Virus record (IMG/VR): IMGVR_UViG_3300027782_005853
Span: 1 to 28,948 of that record
DNA from: a virus
Direction: 5' to 3' (one strand)
DNA length: 28,948 nt
Part shown: positions 13,630-20,532 of the stretch, one piece after another
Layout of the letters: each line of letters opens with the position of its first letter
Position numbering within the stretch: position 1 is the stretch's first letter
The notes under the pieces: model-generated
Told to the model about the DNA's origin: nothing
The model's database searches: none
The model's input: only the letters and a program-made list of their open reading frames with translations
Translations under genes and position numbers: made by a program

Positions 13630-14919
13630 TTAATCACAAACATTAAGACATTTAATCACATTTTTATTTGAGAATCCAGACTTAAATTTGTATTGTTCTA
13701 ATTTTTTCTTTAGTTTTTCAATAACATCAATATCATTTTTACTTTTAATCAAATTATTTCTACAAAATGGATCTTGTAAAGTATTATAAACTTCTAATCT
13801 ATCTCTCTTGTAAAGATTTGAAAAATATTTTGGGTATTTTAAAATCATTTTTTTAAGAACTTTGAATTCATAAGCATCTGCTCCACCTTGTGCGCCTTCG
13901 TATATCGTACTACAATTTTCTATAATACTAAAATTATCATTATGATATGATGCCGTGAAGAAATTATGTTGATTATTGTTAGTTACATTCGTATCTGTCC
14001 ATCCAAATCCATAAAAAGAAGCATATTCTTTAAATAGGTCTTTCTCTCCTTCGAGTAATTTTACAAAACTTTTACCATCCATGTTGGAATTATGAGTGAT
14101 ATTTAAAAGTTCGAGTAATGTAGGCATCATATCTTTAACTGTGACAAAATCAGATTTATTGTCTCCTTGTTTAATTTCATCTGAAACAAAAACAAGCGGA
14201 ACATGCGAACTAAATCTATAACAATTGCCTTTGTAATAAGGGAATGGCATTGTGTTATCACTTGTTATAATAAAAAGCGTATCTTTTAATTTATTGTTAC
14301 GAATAAAGTTTCTAACCATTCCTATAAGATCATCAAATTCTTTAGATGCTAAAATGTATTTTTTATATTCGTTAATGTAATCTATATCATTAATTATTGA
14401 AGGAGGCATTGTCTCATAAGACATATTCAAATCATCTGGGTTTCGATTGTATTCATGTCCATCACGATGTGGAAAGGGAGAATTAAGAAATAATACTTTT
14501 CTTTTTGTCTGATCGTTAAATATATCCTTAAGTTTTCCTAATATTGTTTTTTTATCTAAAAATCCTTCAAATAATTTACATTTAAATTTATTTATTGGTG
14601 CGTAATGAAATGATTTTCCGATAATATAGCTTTCTATATCGTTTTCATTTAAAGTTTCAACCATTGTTTTGCATTTATCTTTTATAATTCCATTTTTAGA
14701 AAAGCCAAGCGCTCCATTATTGAATGGATACATGCCAGTCATCATGACCGATCTCGATGGTTGGCAAACTGATATATTTGTATTATGTTTATGAAATGTA
14801 AATCCTTCGGAGCAACATTCGTTTAAATTAGGATATAATGTTTCGAATAGATCTTTGTATTTAGATTCATATGGATAGCCCATGTCATCAGCACAAAGTA
14901 TTATAATATTTTTATACAT
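13630..14919 (-). CDS. Type I sulfatase
   Basis: A 429-residue arylsulfatase-superfamily enzyme. The metal-binding pair is in LCADDMGYP (residues 9-15). The signature SVCQPSRSVMMTGMYP puts the formylglycine Cys at 52 in C-x-P-S-R. GKSFHYAP near 115, PFPHRDGHEYNR near 150 and IITSDNTMPFPYY near 220 match the Lys, His and Asp-Asn active-site positions of the family. It hydrolyses sulfate esters, probably on a sulfated polysaccharide. It needs a formylglycine-generating enzyme, presumably from the host. No signal peptide is visible, unusual for a sulfatase, so it acts either in the cytoplasm or as part of a particle. No Shine-Dalgarno sequence precedes the ATG. Confidence 0.9.
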   Translation of the reverse strand: MYKNIIILCADDMGYPYESKYKDLFETLYPNLNECCSEGFTFHKHNTNISVCQPSRSVMMTGMYPFNNGALGFSKNGIIKDKCKTMVETLNENDIESYIIGKSFHYAPINKFKCKLFEGFLDKKTILGKLKDIFNDQTKRKVLFLNSPFPHRDGHEYNRNPDDLNMSYETMPPSIINDIDYINEYKKYILASKEFDDLIGMVRNFIRNNKLKDTLFIITSDNTMPFPYYKGNCYRFSSHVPLVFVSDEIKQGDNKSDFVTVKDMMPTLLELLNITHNSNMDGKSFVKLLEGEKDLFKEYASFYGFGWTDTNVTNNNQHNFFTASYHNDNFSIIENCSTIYEGAQGGADAYEFKVLKKMILKYPKYFSNLYKRDRLEVYNTLQDPFCRNNLIKSKNDIDVIEKLKKKLEQYKFKSGFSNKNVIKCLNVCD

Positions 14920-14977
14920 AATGATATCTATTGCATAGAATACTATTATATATTTGATAAAATTTAATTTTAACCCA

Positions 14978-14985
14978 TATAAATA
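14978..14985 (+). promoter_or_regulatory. TATAAATA box five bases before a start codon
   Basis: This is the exact T4 late-promoter octamer, followed by CCATT and then the ATG at 14991. In T4 such a box ends about five bases before the transcription start, which here would fall on the A of the ATG. No Shine-Dalgarno sequence is present. Confidence 0.45.
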
Positions 14986-14990
14986 CCATT

Positions 14991-15224
14991 ATGTACAAAT
15001 TCGAAAACGCCAGTACTCCAAAAAAACTAGAAGAAAAGTTTATTCGATTATGTTCGAAGTGTACAGAGGAACTAGAGTGCAAAGAATTTATAGTTTGCTG
15101 TACTGGAACCGACTATAGTCATTGCGATAAATGTTCAAAAAAAACTAGGAGTTATTATGTCGTTCGAGAATTGGCTGAAAAAAAAAGACACGAACATGTT
15201 TTACGAATTTTTCGTGGAAGCTAA
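14991..15224 (+). CDS. Small zinc-binding protein
   Basis: A 77-residue protein with CxxC pairs C21-x-x-C24 and C45-x-x-C48, plus further Cys at 30, 36 and 37, in the style of a zinc ribbon. The C-terminal part (RSYYVVRELAEKKRHEHVLR) is basic and helical. A tagged mini-gene starts inside it in another frame at 15157. The start is supported only by the TATAAATA box; it may be translated from a leaderless transcript. Confidence 0.6.
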   Translation: MYKFENASTPKKLEEKFIRLCSKCTEELECKEFIVCCTGTDYSHCDKCSKKTRSYYVVRELAEKKRHEHVLRIFRGS

Positions 15225-15312
15225 AAAAGACAAAAAATGGATTCAAAAAGCAGATATCGAAAAAGATAAATTTACTGATAGAAAAATGAGCAAGAAGAAA
15301 CACAAGATGTGA
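15157..15312 (+). CDS. Tagged small basic protein, nested start
   Basis: A 51-residue Lys-rich protein starting MSFENWLKKKD, a clear member of the tag family, with FFVEAKK as a second possible processing point. AKKDKKWIQKA at residues 22-32 resembles the KKWIQKA motif seen in many large-phage proteins. TAGGAG lies five bases before the ATG, a better ribosome-binding site than most genes here have. The first 68 bases overlap the 3' end of the zinc-binding gene in another frame. A small, basic, processed protein would suit a DNA-bound internal head protein; that role is inferred. Confidence 0.72.
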   Translation: MSFENWLKKKDTNMFYEFFVEAKKDKKWIQKADIEKDKFTDRKMSKKKHKM

Positions 15313-15316
15313 GGCA

Positions 15317-15350
15317 ATTAAATCTGTCCAGTTTGGACTAAAAATTTAAT
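15317..15350. terminator. Possible hairpin between convergent genes
   Basis: ATTAAAT, CT, GTCCA, loop GTT, TGGAC, TAAAA, ATTTAAT: an inner five-pair stem and an outer seven-pair AT stem. It sits in the gap between the tagged mini-gene and the convergent gene at 15367. There is no true U-tract, so terminator function is doubtful. Confidence 0.35.
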
Positions 15351-15366
15351 CTGAAAGTCTGTGTTT

Positions 15367-16134
15367 TTAAAAATTACAAGCTCTTTGTTTAGAATTATCG
15401 CTTCTTTCTGTATTGTAATCAACAGCCCCATTTAATGATCCAAATGGAACCCATGTTTTTTCTGGTATTACAAACAAATATTGGTAGTTTTCTTCTAATT
15501 CGAATTTCTTATGTGGATATATCATAATAGCTTCACGATTTTCATCTGTTATCTCGTTCTTTAATGATTGTATGTCACGCCAATCTCTAATTTTTTTATT
15601 ATCGTGTCTTTTTATTTTGATACAAACTCCTCCAGATGATTGTCTGTAAATAAAAACTTGTTTTTCATGATCGCTATAAAATTCAGAAGTTTTTTTGAAT
15701 TCATTTGGATTAAATTCAAAAGGGAATGTTTTTTCTGGAAAAACAAACAAATGATATTGGTTCGCACAATCTAATACCCTTGCTTGAGAAGGGTACAATT
15801 CTATGGCGATTCTGTTTTCTCCAGCTAGTTCGTCTTTTATTTGTTGTAGGTGTTCTATATCAAAAATAGCTTCCTTGTCTTTTCTCTTTATAGACAAATA
15901 AAGGAAGTCTTCAATTTGGTTTTCTTTCAAGTGAATGTAGTGTTTGGCTTGAATGCCATTTTGCAAGTTGACTTGGTATATATCGTTTACCCATACTTGG
16001 CAATCTGTGACTTGTTTGCAAAGTAATTTTGCTTTTGTCTCATCTAAATTAAACCTAGCGATTATTTCGCCAACTATGCTTTTTTTTGTATTTTCGGAAA
16101 AATCAGATCGTGTAAACTTTTTCATATACTTCAC
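15367..16134 (-). CDS. Two-repeat DUF7694-like protein
   Basis: A 255-residue protein made of an N-terminal helical part and two copies of one domain. Copy 1 (residues about 79-140) has LSIKRKDKEAI, LQQIKDELAGENRIAIELYP, ANQYHLFVFPEKTFPF. Copy 2 (about 172-238) has IKIKRHDNKKIRDWRDIQSL, EAIMIYPHKKFE, ENYQYLFVIPEKTWVPFG. The pattern I/L-S-I-K-R-x-D ... W-R-D-x-Q-x-I-K-N-E-L ... E-A-x-x-x-Y-P recalls DUF7694 (identified from memory), which occurs in phages and many bacteria with no known function. AAGGAG is close to the ATG at 16134. A second in-frame ATG three codons on is possible. Confidence 0.72.
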   Translation of the reverse strand: MKYMKKFTRSDFSENTKKSIVGEIIARFNLDETKAKLLCKQVTDCQVWVNDIYQVNLQNGIQAKHYIHLKENQIEDFLYLSIKRKDKEAIFDIEHLQQIKDELAGENRIAIELYPSQARVLDCANQYHLFVFPEKTFPFEFNPNEFKKTSEFYSDHEKQVFIYRQSSGGVCIKIKRHDNKKIRDWRDIQSLKNEITDENREAIMIYPHKKFELEENYQYLFVIPEKTWVPFGSLNGAVDYNTERSDNSKQRACNF

Positions 16135-16151
16135 TCCTTGTGTGTATCTTT

Positions 16152-16179
16152 ACTATATCCATAAATAAATTTTTGTAAA
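16152..16179 (-). promoter_or_regulatory. Possible sigma70-type promoter
   Basis: On the minus strand, TTTACA, 16 bases, then TATAGT, ending about 18 bases before the start at 16134. A second TTGACA lies further upstream near 16189-16194. Confidence 0.45.
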
Positions 16180-16212
16180 GCTATATGATGTCAATATCTA
16201 TAAATATATTAA

Positions 16213-16365
16213 TTAGAACCAGCCTATATCTCCCATAACGACCTTTTTACCGGGAAACATTTCTAATGGAATTTTACTTTTTTTCTTTTTCTTTTCGTTT
16301 ATTATGTTTTTATCTGATTGAATTATAACTTTATTATGTTTTAACCATTCTTTAAATGATATCAT
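16213..16365 (-). CDS. Tagged small basic protein, 50 aa
   Basis: A 50-residue protein starting MISFKEWLKHN, one of the clearest tag matches. Next come KVIIQSDKN, IINE (an I-x-E site), a run KKKKKSK and an end MFPGKKVVMGDIGWF. If cut after IINE it would release a 26-residue, very basic peptide. AAAGGATTAAC precedes the ATG. It follows the tagged gene at 16394-16822 on the same strand, and both share an AAAGGATTAA leader. The mature peptide could bind packaged DNA; this is inferred. Confidence 0.7.
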   Translation of the reverse strand: MISFKEWLKHNKVIIQSDKNIINEKKKKKSKIPLEMFPGKKVVMGDIGWF

Positions 16366-16393
16366 GTTAATCCTTTGAGTGAATTTTTTGATT

Positions 16394-16822
16394 TTATTTA
16401 AAACCCTTGTCGCCTCTTACAAAACGCTTCGCATCTGGTTCTTTGTCTTCTTTGTTTGATTTTTTAATTAATTCTTTCATATATTCTTCGATTTTAGGAA
16501 TGCTAGTTACGATCTTTATTTCGTTGAATTTCAATTCATTAACGAGTTCTGTTTTTAATTTTTCTTTTAGTTTTTCGTGGAACCCCAATTTTGTTTTTAA
16601 CAAAGGTGCCATATCTGGTTTTTTTAAAAGATCACTTTCGATCATTTTAACCGATCTATAAAAGTCAACTAATGTTTCTTTTGTTTCTTTTGAAATCGAC
16701 TTAAGAACTTCAAAAGCACTTTGTATTTTAGGAATGTGTTCTTTTTCCACCACGCCTTGCTCGTACCACTCCATGGCTTCGACTAAATCTCTTTGTTCTA
16801 CATAATTTTTAAATCCAATCAT
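16394..16822 (-). CDS. Tagged helical protein, 142 aa
   Basis: A 142-residue, mostly helical, Lys/Glu-rich protein. It starts MIGFKNYVEQRDLVEAMEWY: F-x-x-Y-V-E matches the tag, and L-V-E at residues 13-15 would be a prohead protease site. The rest has amphipathic helices (KLKEKLKTELVNELK) and a basic end (AKRFVRGDKGFK). AAAAGGATTAATT precedes the ATG. No known fold is recognised. It heads a short minus-strand unit with the 50-residue tagged protein. Confidence 0.72.
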   Translation of the reverse strand: MIGFKNYVEQRDLVEAMEWYEQGVVEKEHIPKIQSAFEVLKSISKETKETLVDFYRSVKMIESDLLKKPDMAPLLKTKLGFHEKLKEKLKTELVNELKFNEIKIVTSIPKIEEYMKELIKKSNKEDKEPDAKRFVRGDKGFK

Positions 16823-16920
16823 AATTAATCCTTTTAAATTATTTATTTTTAAATTTATTGTTTTAAATTTAAATTAATTTATTCTGGTGGTTTTTTCTTA
16901 CCAAATATCTATTATTTTAA

Positions 16921-16949
16921 TTGACAAATTATATGCAAATGAATTAAAT
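16921..16949 (+). promoter_or_regulatory. Possible sigma70-type promoter
   Basis: TTGACA, 17 bases, then TTAAAT, about 32 bases before the nuclease gene at 16982. The 158-base gap between divergent genes is otherwise very AT-rich, with TTTAAATTTAAA palindromes near 16863. Confidence 0.5.
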
Positions 16950-16981
16950 TACGAAAAGGAAACTTTTGTAAAGGATTATTT

Positions 16982-17500
16982 ATGTCTGAATTTGAAAGTA
17001 AAGTAGCTATAGAAACCACGATAACTCTTGATTTGACCGAGCAATTGATATGCAAGGCAATAGCCAATAAGAGATATCAGAACGCAAGAGACATGAATGT
17101 TAAAAACTCTAAAATGGGTGGACAATCTAACGAACAAACCGATCTTGAAGGGATTTCTTCCGAACTGGCATTTTGCAAGTTGTTTAATGTATATCCAGAT
17201 TTAACTGTACAAGTAAGGTCGTCAGCAGAAGGCACAGATGATGGAGACGCTGTTTTACGAGATGGAAGAACGGTAGATGTAAAAAGTACGAAGTACCACA
17301 CAGGAAGGCTTCTTGCGGTTAGATGGAAGAAGCCAAAAGTAGATTTTTTCGCTTTAATGATTGGAAGTTTTCCAACATATACATTTAAAGGATTCATGAA
17401 AAGCGAAGAACTTTTAAAAGAACAAAGAATAGGAAATTTGGGTCATGGAAATGGCTACATAGCAGAACAGCACGAACTCAAGCCATTAGAAACTATATGA
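16982..17500 (+). CDS. PD-(D/E)XK-like nuclease
   Basis: A 172-residue protein. GISSELAFCKLF (Glu61) begins the core. D89 in DDGDAVLRDG and D99-V-K101 in RTVDVKST then give the E...D...D-x-K catalytic layout, followed by strand and helix elements (LAVRWKKPKVDFFALMIG). This is typical of small restriction-like phage nucleases, which may degrade host DNA, resolve branched DNA or trim ends. The N terminus (IETTITLDLTEQL) is strand-rich. AAAGGATTATTT precedes the ATG. It ends exactly where the convergent kinase-like gene ends, with no gap. Confidence 0.78.
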   Translation: MSEFESKVAIETTITLDLTEQLICKAIANKRYQNARDMNVKNSKMGGQSNEQTDLEGISSELAFCKLFNVYPDLTVQVRSSAEGTDDGDAVLRDGRTVDVKSTKYHTGRLLAVRWKKPKVDFFALMIGSFPTYTFKGFMKSEELLKEQRIGNLGHGNGYIAEQHELKPLETI

Positions 17501-17959
17501 TTAATTTTCACACCTTAATTTATTTATTTTAACATCATGCTCGAAATCATCTAACATTTTTTCCAATACATGTTGTGGTATTTTTTTGGTATTCTTAACA
17601 GCAAGTTGTTTTGGTTCCCAAATCCACCCATTGTCTGGCAATTCAATTTTTATTTTATAACCATAGATGTCGCCTAATTTAACATAAGGCTTCATGTCTT
17701 CGGCTTTTATGTTCATGTTATCGATTACAATCGGAGTAATGCCTTTTCGCATTGCCAGTTCAGTTTTGTGTTGATTTTTTTCTTCATAGTTTTTAATTTT
17801 ATCAAAATCATATTCATCAGAAAAATCATCAGTAGAATAGATGACTCCGCCAATACCAAGAGTTTTGGCCTTGTTTGTTCTTCCAGAACCCGGCAGTCCA
17901 CGCATTATAATAAGATGCTTGTCGTGTATGTTTTCAAGCCATGAATAAAATGATTTCAT
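17501..17959 (-). CDS. Tagged P-loop kinase-like protein with altered Walker A
   Basis: A 152-residue protein of the polynucleotide-kinase-like/N4BP2L P-loop group. The tag MKSFYSWLENIHDKH is followed at once by LIIMRGLPGSGRT (Walker A, residues about 16-28), then STDDFSDEYDFD, and PIVIDNMNIKAEDMKPYV near residue 76-93. These match the substrate-binding DDF and the DNxNI/T block of the family. The invariant Walker A Lys is Arg here (AGA codon), which normally spoils ATP binding. Relatives phosphorylate nucleic acid ends or act as small kinases. The leader has AAGGAC and a TATATATA box. The enzyme could be inactive, or changed to bind without catalysis. Confidence 0.82.
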   Translation of the reverse strand: MKSFYSWLENIHDKHLIIMRGLPGSGRTNKAKTLGIGGVIYSTDDFSDEYDFDKIKNYEEKNQHKTELAMRKGITPIVIDNMNIKAEDMKPYVKLGDIYGYKIKIELPDNGWIWEPKQLAVKNTKKIPQHVLEKMLDDFEHDVKINKLRCEN

Positions 17960-18014
17960 ATTTGATGTCCTTAAACACTATATATATTAATCAACTTACA
18001 AAATGAGGTGCAAT

Positions 18015-18368
18015 ATGTCATTTGAAAGTCACACGATATTACAACATACAAATCTCGCAGAAATAATCAAAATAAAAGAATCAAAAGTTTATGATGAAAC
18101 CATGGTTGGCATGATTAATGATGAAATAAATCAAGCATTAGATTCGAATGATAAAAAATTCATAATACTTGATTTCTCAAAAGTTAAATATCTATCGAGT
18201 TCATTTCTTGGTAAAATAATATCGATCAATAAAAAAATAAAAGCCAAAGAAGGTAAGTTGTTTTTGACTGGACTTAACGCTGACATCATGGAAGTGTTTC
18301 AGATAACCAAACTAGAAAAGTTTTTTAATTTTCAATCTAATGTAGAATCTGCCTTGGATAGCATTTAG
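18015..18368 (+). CDS. STAS-domain anti-anti-sigma factor-like protein
   Basis: A 117-residue single STAS domain. The conserved strand-loop ILDFSKVKYLSSSFLGKIIS at residues 51-70 holds the Ser cluster (S61-S63), one of which would be the phosphorylation site of SpoIIAA-type proteins. KLFLTGLNADIMEVFQITKL then completes the fold. Such proteins bind anti-sigma or regulatory kinases and free a sigma factor. The phrase LSS-x-x-LGKII and the EVFQITKLEKFF end resemble planctomycete versions (from memory). ATG 18015 is preferred because GAGG is seven bases before it; the ATG at 18003 lacks one. It is divergent from the tagged kinase gene, with a shared TATATATATT region. Confidence 0.85.
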   Translation: MSFESHTILQHTNLAEIIKIKESKVYDETMVGMINDEINQALDSNDKKFIILDFSKVKYLSSSFLGKIISINKKIKAKEGKLFLTGLNADIMEVFQITKLEKFFNFQSNVESALDSI

Positions 18369-18371
18369 ACA

Positions 18372-18542
18372 TTAGCGAGACGATTTTTTTTGTTTATGAA
18401 ACCAATTTTTAAAATCTAATTCCATTTTTCTTACTTTGGGTGTATTGCTCTTTTTACAATTTAAATCAGACAATGCTCCCCATATTTGGAAGTTTGGATT
18501 GTCTATGTCTTTACATGTTACTATTGATTCTGATTCGTTCAT
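18372..18542 (-). CDS. Small hypothetical protein, 56 aa
   Basis: A 56-residue frame starting MNESESIVTCKDIDNPNF and ending MELDFKNWFHKQKKSSR. There is no Shine-Dalgarno sequence, but a TATATA box ends five bases before the ATG. It fills the gap exactly, ending three bases from the STAS stop. The LDFKNWFHKQ stretch near the end looks like a displaced copy of the tag. It could be non-coding. Confidence 0.42.
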   Translation of the reverse strand: MNESESIVTCKDIDNPNFQIWGALSDLNCKKSNTPKVRKMELDFKNWFHKQKKSSR

Positions 18543-18619
18543 AAAAATATATATTAACTTAAATTTTTTTTAATATATACAATTAGTCAAGACGACGTTT
18601 TTGGGCATGGATGCCCTCT

Positions 18620-19246
18620 TTATACGATCATAACATTTGGATATATCGAAGCTGTTCGCAACAATAGAATCATAGAATCAAAAAAAGAATAAGTGTTTCT
18701 ATTGATGTCTCCATAGAAACTCCAACTTTCATAAAATGTTTTTTTACTTATACATTCCAACAATCCATTTGATGGGTTTCCTATGTAAATATTATTTGGA
18801 GAGAATCCAATTACAACCACATAATGCCATGTGTATCTTCCTGACCTAACAAGGCATATAACTGGTTTGTTTCTGGATATATTATCTTCAAGTAATTGAA
18901 GATTACCTCTAAAAACACTACAAGGAATATGGTGTTTTTTTAATGTGGAAACGATGTTTCGAGGTATTGTCATTCCGTATTTTTCGTTTTTATAAACGAA
19001 CCATTCGGTTTTAGTTTCTGTTCTTATCTCGTCATATACATGAAATACAGAGTAGTAATCTAACACCATAGAAACACAGGCTGGACCACACGATATATCA
19101 TCAGACTGCATTTTGAATGATGAAAAATTTGAAATAAAATGATTTTTTTTAACTATAAGTTTTTCATGTAACGCCACATACAGGCAAAAAATAGCAATTG
19201 CTACAACAAATGTGGTCACAAAAATTTGAATTTTACTTGTTATCAT
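18620..19246 (-). CDS. Membrane-anchored C39-like cysteine peptidase
   Basis: A 208-residue protein. Residues 6-26 are a membrane anchor. FKMQSDDISCGPACVSMVLDYY follows (Gln47 of the oxyanion hole, Cys53 nucleophile). WHYVVVIGF holds His141, and IYIGNPSNG has Asn157 where most family members have Asp. C39 peptidases usually sit at the front of peptide-exporting ABC transporters and cut double-glycine leaders; this one stands alone with a membrane anchor, as in stand-alone C39-like families. I use ATG 19246, which overlaps the 3' end of the upstream membrane gene by 14 bases. It could process a secreted peptide or the host envelope. Confidence 0.78.
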   Translation of the reverse strand: MITSKIQIFVTTFVVAIAIFCLYVALHEKLIVKKNHFISNFSSFKMQSDDISCGPACVSMVLDYYSVFHVYDEIRTETKTEWFVYKNEKYGMTIPRNIVSTLKKHHIPCSVFRGNLQLLEDNISRNKPVICLVRSGRYTWHYVVVIGFSPNNIYIGNPSNGLLECISKKTFYESWSFYGDINRNTYSFFDSMILLLRTASIYPNVMIV

Positions 19247-19481
19247 TGTAATATTTTTTAGATAAAATAAACCAACCGAAATATATGGCCATGCCACCAA
19301 GCAATCTAGCTCCAGCTACTGGCAAAGTAATCCAGAAAACTCCTAATGCCAATGTTACAACAGCCATAACTGTTGAAATCCAAGATGGCAAAAATTTAAT
19401 ATTGAAAACGATCAATGAGATCGGACCAATCAATAGAACAAACATAAAAATAAATGTAACTAAAAGAGCTAAACTTGCCAT
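19233..19481 (-). CDS. Small membrane protein, 82 aa
   Basis: An 82-residue, mostly hydrophobic protein with about three membrane segments (residues about 4-28, 36-55 and 57-74). LIGPISLIVF and LPVAGARLLGGMAIYFGWFI are notable turns. It overlaps the start of the C39-like gene, so the two probably work together or are co-translated. No ribosome-binding site is seen before the ATG. Family not recognised. Confidence 0.65.
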   Translation of the reverse strand: MASLALLVTFIFMFVLLIGPISLIVFNIKFLPSWISTVMAVVTLALGVFWITLPVAGARLLGGMAIYFGWFILSKKYYNDNK

Positions 19482-19533
19482 GTTGTATGTATGTTGAAAA
19501 ATAACAATAAAAGTAAACTAATATAAACACAAC

Positions 19534-20118
19534 ATGTTAAATGAAAAAACTCAATATTTCGATACATCAAAAAAGATTTTAAATCTTATACCAAAAAATG
19601 GTATTATCGCAGAAATTGGCGTGTTGCGTGGCGAATTTTCAAATCAGATCAACATATTGTGCAATCCAAAAAAGTTATTCTTGATAGATTGTTGGGAAGA
19701 GCAAGATGATGAAAAATATTTACTAGACACTTACAATGAAGGCGATGAACAAACACATGAAGAAAACTATATAAATGTTTTAAAGAAATTTATAAACAAA
19801 GATAATGTAAAAATAATAAAAGCCAACTCTGATTTAGCCAGCAAATTATTTGATAGAAATTTTTTCGACATGGTTTATTTAGATGCAAGCAAATACCACG
19901 AAGATGTAACGAGAGATTTAGATTCGTGGTATCCACTTGTCAAATACAGCGGTTTACTATGTTGCAATAATTACGAAAATGTAGAAGAAAAATCAAGCAT
20001 TCAAGTAAATGATGCTGTGAATAAATTTTGCATTAAAAATAATTTGTTTATAACCCACATGACATTTGAAAAAAATTCTTTTTTCGCTATGTCAAAGCCT
20101 AATTTAAAATTATTTTAA
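19534..20118 (+). CDS. Class I SAM-dependent methyltransferase (Methyltransf_24-like)
   Basis: A 194-residue protein. IIAEIGVLRGEFSNQI at residues 24-39 is the SAM-binding glycine motif, LFLIDCWEE near 48-56 the second acidic strand, and FDMVYLDASKYHEDVTRDLD at 111-130 the later motif with conserved His. This order matches small methyltransferases often found in sugar-modification clusters, so O-methylation of a glycan is a fair guess; protein or small-molecule substrates are equally open. There is no Shine-Dalgarno sequence; TATAAACA ends four bases before the ATG. Its end overlaps the convergent gene at 20115 by four bases. Confidence 0.82.
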   Translation: MLNEKTQYFDTSKKILNLIPKNGIIAEIGVLRGEFSNQINILCNPKKLFLIDCWEEQDDEKYLLDTYNEGDEQTHEENYINVLKKFINKDNVKIIKANSDLASKLFDRNFFDMVYLDASKYHEDVTRDLDSWYPLVKYSGLLCCNNYENVEEKSSIQVNDAVNKFCIKNNLFITHMTFEKNSFFAMSKPNLKLF

Positions 20119-20390
20119 CGATTATTGAATTTTTTGTTGATAAACACTTCCGCTTTTACCAAATCTTTTTTGCACATAGATTTACTGAATTTCTTTTTCC
20201 CGAAAATTTCAGAAACGGCAATTAAATCTTTTATGCTTACTGGTCTTGCGAAATTGACACTTTCTTCACCATTAAAAACCCCAATGTAAGCTATGATTTC
20301 ATTATTTTCAGAATTCTTTAATTTAACTAAATCTGAACCCATGCCAACCAAATCAGAAAAATCAGCTTGTTGTTGAATTATGTGACTCAT
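20115..20390 (-). CDS. Small hypothetical protein, 91 aa
   Basis: A 91-residue protein: SDLVKLKNSENNEIIAYIGV, then FARPVSIKDLIAVSEIFGKK, and a basic end. The layout (strand pair, then two helices) suggests a small alpha/beta fold. I recognise no family. A weak GAGG lies 12 bases before the ATG. Its leader, on the minus strand, includes the possible pseudoknot at 20501-20532. Confidence 0.6.
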   Translation of the reverse strand: MSHIIQQQADFSDLVGMGSDLVKLKNSENNEIIAYIGVFNGEESVNFARPVSIKDLIAVSEIFGKKKFSKSMCKKDLVKAEVFINKKFNNR

Positions 20391-20500
20391 CTAAAGAAAA
20401 ACCTCGTTTAATTTGAAAAATCAAAAGTACAAAATTATTCTACTTTCAATTAGGCGACTGTACATGTCAAATTAAATTTTTTGTAGTTATTGTTCAAGAA

Positions 20501-20532
20501 ACCACACTTTGCTGCGGTGGTCGACATGCAGC
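20501..20532 (-). promoter_or_regulatory. Possible H-type pseudoknot in intergenic leader
   Basis: ACCAC (20501-20505) pairs with GTGGT (20517-20521). GCTGC, inside that loop (20511-20515), pairs with GCAGC (20528-20532). The interleaved stems make an H-type pseudoknot on either strand. It lies between two minus-strand genes in a 141-base gap and is much richer in GC than its surroundings. Stems are only five pairs, so chance is possible. Confidence 0.35.

Noticed and set aside
18015-18045. MSFES start of the STAS protein as a tag
   Set aside because: The W/F-L/V part of the tag is missing, and the STAS fold begins almost at once.
18602-18615. GGGCATGGATGCCC hairpin as terminator of the C39-like gene
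   Set aside because: There is no U-tract on the minus strand after it, and the loop is very small; a terminator call is not supported.
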